NCBI GenBank assembly: GCA_050122535.1
Contig: JASFIT010000134.1
Span: forward strand, 1 to 10,436
Direction of reading: 5' to 3'
DNA from: JASFEQ01 sp050122535
Lineage (GTDB): Bacteria; Desulfobacterota; DSM-4660; Desulfatiglandales; HGW-15
DNA length: 10,436 bases
A model generated the notes under the pieces. That model had not been told where the DNA came from. It did not search any database and worked only from the letters and a program-made list of their open reading frames with translations. A program made the translations under genes and the position numbers. Below, piece after piece: positions 6,131-10,436 of this stretch. How positions within the stretch are numbered: the stretch's first letter is position 1; every line of letters starts with the position of its first letter.

Positions 6131-6877
6131 ATGTTAGAGATCAAGAACCTCATGGTATTCTACGAAAATGCCACGGCCATCAATAATCTCACTCTGACCT
6201 GCAGTGAAGGCAAAGTCACGGGGATATTTGGCTCCAACAGCGCTGGCAAGTCCACGCTCATGTATACCATTTCAGGGATCATTCTGGATACCAAGAAGAA
6301 GGAAGAGATGAGGGGAGGGGAGAGGATATCTATCCTAGGAGAGATGAGATTCCGTGGAGAGGATATCCTGGATGTAAGGCCAAGTCAGAGGGCCAAAATG
6401 GGTATCGTGCTTTGTCCGGAGAGGCGACGTATTTTCGCCGAGAGCAGCGTTTTGGAGAACTTGAAAATGGGGGGATACCTGGCCAACGCGGAACAGGCAA
6501 AAAAAACCTTGAAATACATCTATAATCTGTTCCCACCCCTGGAGAGATTGAAACGAAGACAGGGCGGATTTCTGAGCGGTGGCGAACAGCAAATGCTCGC
6601 CATTGGCCGTGCATTAATGGCACAGCCTAAGTTATTGCTTCTTGATGAGCCCCTTCTTGGCCTGAGCCCCTTACTAGAAGAGACGCTTATGGAGGCCGTG
6701 GAGGATATCAACAGGCAAACAGGTATCACCACGCTCATAGCGGAACAATATGCCCGATCGGTTTTGCCCATGGTGGATTACGGGTATGTGCTCGAAAACG
6801 GAAGCGCCGTTTTGAGTGGAACCAAAGAGGAACTCATTGAAAATCCGGACGTGAAGGCCGCTTACTTCGGGATTTAG
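6131..6877 (+). CDS. livF: ABC transporter ATP-binding protein, LivF family
   Basis: A 248-residue ATPase that starts at ATG 6131, four bases after the LivG stop, with AAGGGA (6115-6120) upstream. Motifs: Walker A GSNSAGKST (34-42; the usual form is GPNGAGKTT), CPERRRIF (95-102, the LivF-type VPEGRxIF segment), signature LSGGEQQMLAIGRALM (148-163), Walker B KLLLLDE (167-173) and EQ at 205-206, where most other ABC ATPases have a histidine; Gln there is usual in LivF. Residues about 53-68, a lysine/glutamate/arginine-rich stretch between the first helix and the next strand, look like an insertion compared with typical LivF of ~235 residues. It is the last transporter gene; the ligase follows after a 260-nt gap. 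The ligand of the system remains open. Confidence 0.9.
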   Translation: MLEIKNLMVFYENATAINNLTLTCSEGKVTGIFGSNSAGKSTLMYTISGIILDTKKKEEMRGGERISILGEMRFRGEDILDVRPSQRAKMGIVLCPERRRIFAESSVLENLKMGGYLANAEQAKKTLKYIYNLFPPLERLKRRQGGFLSGGEQQMLAIGRALMAQPKLLLLDEPLLGLSPLLEETLMEAVEDINRQTGITTLIAEQYARSVLPMVDYGYVLENGSAVLSGTKEELIENPDVKAAYFGI

Positions 6878-6946
6878 CTTCTAGTCAGTTAGCTTCGCCC
6901 TACCGTGACCTCGCCTATGAGAGAGCTATGGGCAGCAAGCCACAAT

Positions 6947-7056
6947 TGGAATACTGGAATACTGGAATATTGGAATGATGGGTATGGAGGAATTAAAAGC
7001 AAAAAAAGAATTTTTCCGCTTCAGCTTCCATTATTCCATTATTCCATCATTCCACG
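6947..7056. repeat. Convergent array of degenerate 8-bp tandem repeats
   Basis: Left arm, + strand: TGGAATAC, TGGAATAC, TGGAATAT, TGGAATGA, then TGGGTATGG (6947-6987). Right arm (7026-7056): TTCCATTA, TTCCATTA, TTCCATCA, TTCCACG, which on the minus strand is TGGAATGA followed by TGGAATAA units. The two arms face each other across a ~38-nt centre with A- and T-runs (AAAAAAAGAATTTTT at about 7001-7015) and could form an imperfect ~29-bp stem. The element fills most of the gap between the LivF and ligase genes. A short + strand ORF across it is translated repeat, not a gene. Confidence 0.75.
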
Positions 7057-7137
7057 TGGTCAGCAAAAATCAGATGTCGATAAAAGATTCATAACTGCAA
7101 TGCATTGGATTAGAGATTGACCTACTCTGAGGAGATT

Positions 7138-8805
7138 ATGGAAGGTACATCCCTGATGGACCAACATGCACTGTTCACCTTTGAGCAGAACTGCCAGAAG
7201 TTTCCCAATCAAGTGGCCTTGATCTATCTTGGCAAATCCTATTCCTATGCCCAATTGAAAGAACTAAGCGACCGGTTTGCCACCGCCCTCCATGAGTTGG
7301 GTGTGAGGGAGAATGACAAGGTCTTTATATACTTGTCAAACTGTGTGCAATGGGTCATCGCCTATCTCGCTATCTTGGAGATCGGCGCCATAGCCGTTCC
7401 CGTTTCTCCCATTTACACCCCTAGCGAGATCACTTACATGATCAATGATTCCGGAGCTGAGACCATCATTTGCCAGGATACAAATTTTGGTTATGTGAAG
7501 GAGGTGTTTGCCCAGACAAGCCTGAAGAGGATTATTTATACAGGTCTTGCCTCCATGCTTCCTCTGTGGAAACGGGTCGTAGGGATGCTCTTTGATAGAG
7601 TGCCGCGTGGAAGTGTGGAGCGGGGTGGAAACATATATTCTTTCAAGGCGTTGATAGCCCAACACCCGCCACAGCCTCCAAGGCCCAGCATAAACCCGAG
7701 AGAGCATTTCGCCTACATATTATATACCGGTGGGACGACCGGTTTGCCCAAGGGCATACCCGGAACGCACGCCTTCATAAATTGTCTGATTGACGATTAT
7801 CACAAAGTCATCGAAGGTTATATGGAAGAGACCAAGTCTACGCTGATCATGGTGGGGCCCCTTTTTCATATTATGGGACAGGCAACGTTTCTCTCAATTG
7901 GCCTCGGTCTCGGGAACAGGACTGTCCTCATGCCTATCCCCGAGGTGGACTCCATTTTGAAGACCATTGAAAGATATAGGGTTGATCTATTATCCGGCGT
8001 ACCTACCCTTTACCGCATGATTCTTGAGAACGACAGGCTGGACTTCTATGACTTGAGCTCACTGAAATACTGCTGGAGCGGTGGGGATGTGCTGCCCAGC
8101 GAAATATTCAATCGTTGGAAGCAGAGGTTTAACATTCCCATATATCAGAATTTTGGTGCCACGGAGACGGGCTTTGTCGCCTTCAGCCCGATGGATCAGG
8201 AGCCCAGCTCAAATATCATAGGCTTCCCTGTTACATCCAAGAAAATCAAGGTTGTGGATCCCGATTCATTGGAGCCAGCGGCACCCAATAGCCCTGGTGA
8301 GTTGCTCATCTCCTCAGAATATATGGTTCGGGCCTACTGGAACAAACCGGAGGAAACAGCAGCGGGGTTTGTAGAGCTAGACGGAAAGCTATATTACAGA
8401 ATGAAAGACATCGTCCAAATGGCCAATGACGGACAGCTCTCTTACACGGATAGGGGGGCGGATATCATAAAATACAAAGGATATCGCGTCTCCTGCTCCG
8501 AGATCGAAGCCGTGCTGCAAGACCATGAGGCGGTGATGGGCGCATGCGTTATTGGTGTCCCTGACCCGAAGGTGGGTGAGCGCATCAAAGCGATGGTGGT
8601 GATTAGGGAAGGCGTGAGGGGCGTAGGTGCAGCCGATCTCATCCGATGGTGTCGAGATAGGCTCGCTCCCTATAAGGTCCCATACTATATAGAGTTCAGG
8701 GATATGCTTCCCAAGTCCAAGGTGGGGAAATTGCTGAGGCGCGAAGTCAGGGATGAAGAGCGCCGAAGGACAGAGAAAGGCAAACGGATCTCGTCGTCTG
8801 GTTGA
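7138..8805 (+). CDS. AMP-forming acyl-CoA synthetase / CoA ligase (ANL superfamily)
   Basis: A 555-residue enzyme that should activate a carboxylic acid to its CoA thioester via an acyl-adenylate. The start is placed at ATG 7138 after GAGGAG (7129-7134); ATG 7156 or TTG 7117 are alternatives that change only the extreme N-terminus. Motifs: P-loop YTGGTTGLPKG (196-206), NFGATETG (338-345), RMKDIV with the ribose-binding aspartate D424, the hinge DRGADIIKYKGYRVS (438-452) and PKSKVGKLLRRE with the catalytic lysine K531. All residues needed for adenylation and thioester formation appear intact. The YTGGTTG form and the KYKGYRVS hinge resemble fatty-acid and aryl-CoA ligases of the COG0318 type; chain length or aromatic preference cannot be read from this. 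No membrane segment is seen. Its place behind a Liv-type importer suggests it activates the imported acid; the gap and repeat array before it leave open whether it shares the transcript. Confidence 0.9.
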   Translation: MEGTSLMDQHALFTFEQNCQKFPNQVALIYLGKSYSYAQLKELSDRFATALHELGVRENDKVFIYLSNCVQWVIAYLAILEIGAIAVPVSPIYTPSEITYMINDSGAETIICQDTNFGYVKEVFAQTSLKRIIYTGLASMLPLWKRVVGMLFDRVPRGSVERGGNIYSFKALIAQHPPQPPRPSINPREHFAYILYTGGTTGLPKGIPGTHAFINCLIDDYHKVIEGYMEETKSTLIMVGPLFHIMGQATFLSIGLGLGNRTVLMPIPEVDSILKTIERYRVDLLSGVPTLYRMILENDRLDFYDLSSLKYCWSGGDVLPSEIFNRWKQRFNIPIYQNFGATETGFVAFSPMDQEPSSNIIGFPVTSKKIKVVDPDSLEPAAPNSPGELLISSEYMVRAYWNKPEETAAGFVELDGKLYYRMKDIVQMANDGQLSYTDRGADIIKYKGYRVSCSEIEAVLQDHEAVMGACVIGVPDPKVGERIKAMVVIREGVRGVGAADLIRWCRDRLAPYKVPYYIEFRDMLPKSKVGKLLRREVRDEERRRTEKGKRISSSG

Positions 8806-8844
8806 AACGGGCCGGAGGGATTAGCACGGTTTACCCATACTCCC

Positions 8845-8874
8845 GTAACATGGTGGATCGATATAGAGTATAAT
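8845..8874 (+). promoter_or_regulatory. Candidate sigma70 promoter for the amidohydrolase/response-regulator pair
   Basis: A perfect TATAAT (8869-8874) lies 18 bp downstream of GTAACA (8845-8850, four of six matches to TTGACA), in the 176-nt gap after the ligase gene. Transcription would start near 8881, giving a leader of about 100 nt. No other strong feature is visible in this gap. Confidence 0.4.
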
Positions 8875-8981
8875 CTCAATATCCTCACTCACGGAAATCC
8901 TCCATATGCCCCGGTTCTGGGAACACCTTCTGTAATACATATTCCCGGTCAAATAGAGAAAATTCTGTAAATCCTATTCTT

Positions 8982-9842
8982 ATGATTATTGATGCTCACG
9001 TCCATATACTCCCTCAACGAAGACTAAATGGCCTTTCCATATGGCTTGGCAAGGAATTCGCAAGCCACCCCTTGGCAGGTAAGCGTTTTACAGTAGAGAA
9101 AATATTGCAGGAATTATCTCGGAATGGGGTGACTCATGTCTTTAATTCTGTTTTTCCAATGAAGGCAAAGGAAACAGAAGAATTGAATCTATTTAATTAT
9201 CATTTGAGCAAAAAGTTTAAGCATATCATCCCATTCGGGTCCTTACATATTGAAGACCAAGACAAGAAGCGTATTGTTAATCGCTGTGTTTATGAATATG
9301 GGTTTTTGGGATTCAAGTTGCATCCTTATGTGCAGGAATTTTCGCCAGATGATGAAAGGCTGTTCCCCGCCTATGAAAGGATGGAAGATCTCGGCAAGCC
9401 AATAAACATACATACGGGTTTTGAGGATTACTACCCAAAAGTAAAAAAGAGGATTACACTTTCTGCTATGGAAGGGCTAGTCAAGAAATTCTCTTCACTC
9501 ATGTATATCATCCCACACATGTTCTATCCCAGACTGTCTGAAGCGGTATATCTTATAGAGAATTATGATAATGTCTATCTGGATACCACAAATATTTTTT
9601 CAGCCATACTCCAGGATGAACAGAGGGGTATAAGCAGGGATAAAGAAAGGGATATATTAATGGCGACGCTCAACAAATGGAGCAATAGGATGTTCTTCGG
9701 GACAGATCATCCTGCGGGGATGAGTGATCTGGACACGATCTTTTCGGATTTCTATTCATTTAACCTGCCCAACCAGATCAAACAGGATCTACTACACGAT
9801 ACCGCTTACAAATTTGCTGAACGATATGGCTATTTCAAATAA
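8982..9842 (+). CDS. Metal-dependent amidohydrolase (Amidohydrolase_2 / COG2159 TIM-barrel family)
   Basis: A 286-residue protein whose N-terminus MIIDAHVHI is the canonical first strand of the family, which fixes the start at ATG 8982 even though no Shine-Dalgarno is visible upstream. Metal and active-site residues seen in order: H6 and H8 (HVH), K112 and H114 (GFKLHP), H144 (INIHTGF), H179 (IIPHM) and D242 (FFGTDHP). This set is complete for a zinc- or manganese-type hydrolase or decarboxylase of the aminocarboxymuconate-semialdehyde decarboxylase / resorcylate decarboxylase branch. The reaction is not predictable: members hydrolyse lactones and amides or decarboxylate aromatic acids. Codons are clearly more AT-rich than in the transporter genes, hinting at a different origin or lower expression. 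A response regulator follows 42 nt downstream, probably in the same transcript. Confidence 0.85.
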   Translation: MIIDAHVHILPQRRLNGLSIWLGKEFASHPLAGKRFTVEKILQELSRNGVTHVFNSVFPMKAKETEELNLFNYHLSKKFKHIIPFGSLHIEDQDKKRIVNRCVYEYGFLGFKLHPYVQEFSPDDERLFPAYERMEDLGKPINIHTGFEDYYPKVKKRITLSAMEGLVKKFSSLMYIIPHMFYPRLSEAVYLIENYDNVYLDTTNIFSAILQDEQRGISRDKERDILMATLNKWSNRMFFGTDHPAGMSDLDTIFSDFYSFNLPNQIKQDLLHDTAYKFAERYGYFK

Positions 9843-9884
9843 ATTGAGAACTGCAAATATTTTTACCGTCAAGGAGACAGTACT

Positions 9885-10367
9885 ATGGAGAAAGAGGATT
9901 TATTACATGGTAAGAGAATTTTGATCGTAGATGATGAGGGTGATGTGTTGGAATCGCTGGAAGAGTTGTTGCCCATGTGTGACATTGTAAAGGCCTCCAC
10001 CTTTGAACAAGCCAAAGACCTGATGGAAAATCAGTATTTTGATATGGCTATCTTGGATATCATGGGAGTCGACGGTTATGAGCTCTTAGAAATCGCAAAA
10101 CAGAAAAAAGTGATTGCCGTTATGCTGACCGCCCACGCATTGAGTACGGGCGATGTTATGAGATCTTTTAAAGGGGGGGCGGCCTCTTATGTGCCTAAAG
10201 AGGAAATGGCAAATATTACTGTCTATTTGAACGACATCCTCGAGGCCAAAGAAAAAGGGAAAAATCTATGGTGGCGCTGGCTTAACAGGTTTTCCGCCTA
10301 TTTTGAAAGGAAATTCGGCCCTGACTGGCAAGAGGAAAACAAAGAGTTCTGGGAGAAGTATTGGTAA
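9885..10367 (+). CDS. Single-domain response regulator (REC) with tryptophan-rich C-terminal tail
   Basis: A 160-residue protein starting at ATG 9885, seven bases after AGGAGA (9872-9877). Residues ~10-125 form a receiver domain with an intact phosphorylation site: acidic pair D16/D17 plus E18 (ILIVDDE), phospho-acceptor D58 (AILDIMGVDG), switch threonine T82 (VMLTAHA) and K105 (YVPKEE). There is no DNA-binding or enzymatic output domain. Instead a ~35-residue tail contains six tryptophans (LWWRWLNRF, FGPDWQEE, KEFWEKYW) and many charged residues, probably one or two amphipathic helices for protein or membrane contact. I recall similar tailed receivers in Desulfobacterota but know of no assigned function. 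No histidine kinase is in the window; the partner may be encoded downstream or elsewhere. Confidence 0.88.
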   Translation: MEKEDLLHGKRILIVDDEGDVLESLEELLPMCDIVKASTFEQAKDLMENQYFDMAILDIMGVDGYELLEIAKQKKVIAVMLTAHALSTGDVMRSFKGGAASYVPKEEMANITVYLNDILEAKEKGKNLWWRWLNRFSAYFERKFGPDWQEENKEFWEKYW

Positions 10368-10381
10368 TACGGAGGGCGTGA

Positions 10382-10436
10382 ATGATATGGACCACGACAG
10401 AGCGTTTTGGTCGAAAGGCCATGAGCATAGCGTCTT
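10382..10436 (+). CDS. Start of a further gene, cut by window edge; frame uncertain
   Basis: GGAGGG (10371-10376), just after the response-regulator stop, is a strong ribosome site, so a gene probably starts here. Two frames remain open to the edge: ATG 10382 (spacing 5; begins MIWTTTERFGRKAMSIAS) and ATG 10387 (spacing 10; begins MDHDRAFWSKGHEHSV, with an in-frame GTG at 10378). Too little is visible to choose or to assign a family. Its tight spacing suggests co-transcription with the response regulator. Confidence 0.4.
   Translation, partial: MIWTTTERFGRKAMSIAS

Noticed and set aside
6746..6751. Missing H-loop histidine in LivF (EQ instead of EH)
   Set aside because: Glutamine at this place is usual in LivF proteins (VEQN motif), so it is not a lesion.
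6947..7056. Possible CRISPR array
   Set aside because: Units are only 8 bp, contiguous without spacers, and inverted between the two arms; no cas genes are present.
6905..7120. 71-residue + strand ORF between the LivF and ligase genes
   Set aside because: It is mostly translated octamer repeat (NWNTGILEYWND), with no ribosome site or family match.
7723..7755. Gly in place of Ser in the ligase P-loop (YTGGTTG) as a possible defect
   Set aside because: This variant is common in FadD-type acyl-CoA ligases and the rest of the loop is intact.

Overview
The window looks like a piece of a mid-GC, Gram-negative, strictly anaerobic bacterium, most likely a Desulfobacterota ('deltaproteobacterial') lineage. 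The grounds are a tungsten-type aldehyde:ferredoxin oxidoreductase (AOR), a DUF2284 cysteine-cluster protein, a LivKHMGF-type transporter followed by an acyl-CoA ligase, a response regulator with a tryptophan-rich tail, and intergenic repeats of kinds I associate with such genomes. This taxonomic call is inference; there is no rRNA or marker gene. Every supported gene is on the + strand.

Layout. (1) 3-695: C-terminal ~230 residues of an AOR, cut by the left edge. (2) 696-1022: intergenic, with a possible terminator and a mosaic of palindromic interspersed repeats. (3) 1023-1580: DUF2284 protein with two four-cysteine clusters, followed by a strong hairpin. (4) 1581-1872: leader with hairpins, a Shine-Dalgarno-led three-codon ORF and an inverted repeat. 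(5) 1873-6877: a complete branched-chain-amino-acid-type (HAAT) ABC importer: exported binding protein, a 330-nt gap holding a hairpin and a convergent heptamer array, then two permeases and two ATPases packed almost without gaps. (6) 6878-7137: gap with a convergent octamer array. (7) 7138-8805: AMP-forming acyl-CoA ligase. (8) 8806-8981: gap with a plausible sigma70 promoter. (9) 8982-10367: visibly more AT-rich pair, an amidohydrolase_2 metalloenzyme and a single-domain response regulator. (10) From about 10382 another gene begins and is cut by the right edge.

How the genes may work together. The importer and the ligase form a plausible uptake-and-activation unit: the binding protein captures a small carboxylate or amino acid, LivHMGF imports it, and the ligase makes its CoA thioester. 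AOR upstream could interconvert the corresponding aldehyde and acid. HAAT systems next to CoA ligases are known to serve organic and aromatic acids as well as amino acids, so the 'branched-chain amino acid' label should be read as family only. I found no phage genes, insertion sequence, CRISPR array, tRNA or rRNA. The most unusual items are non-coding: two mirror-image arrays of degenerate short tandem repeats, one with a 7-bp and one with an 8-bp period, lying in gaps of the same transport locus.
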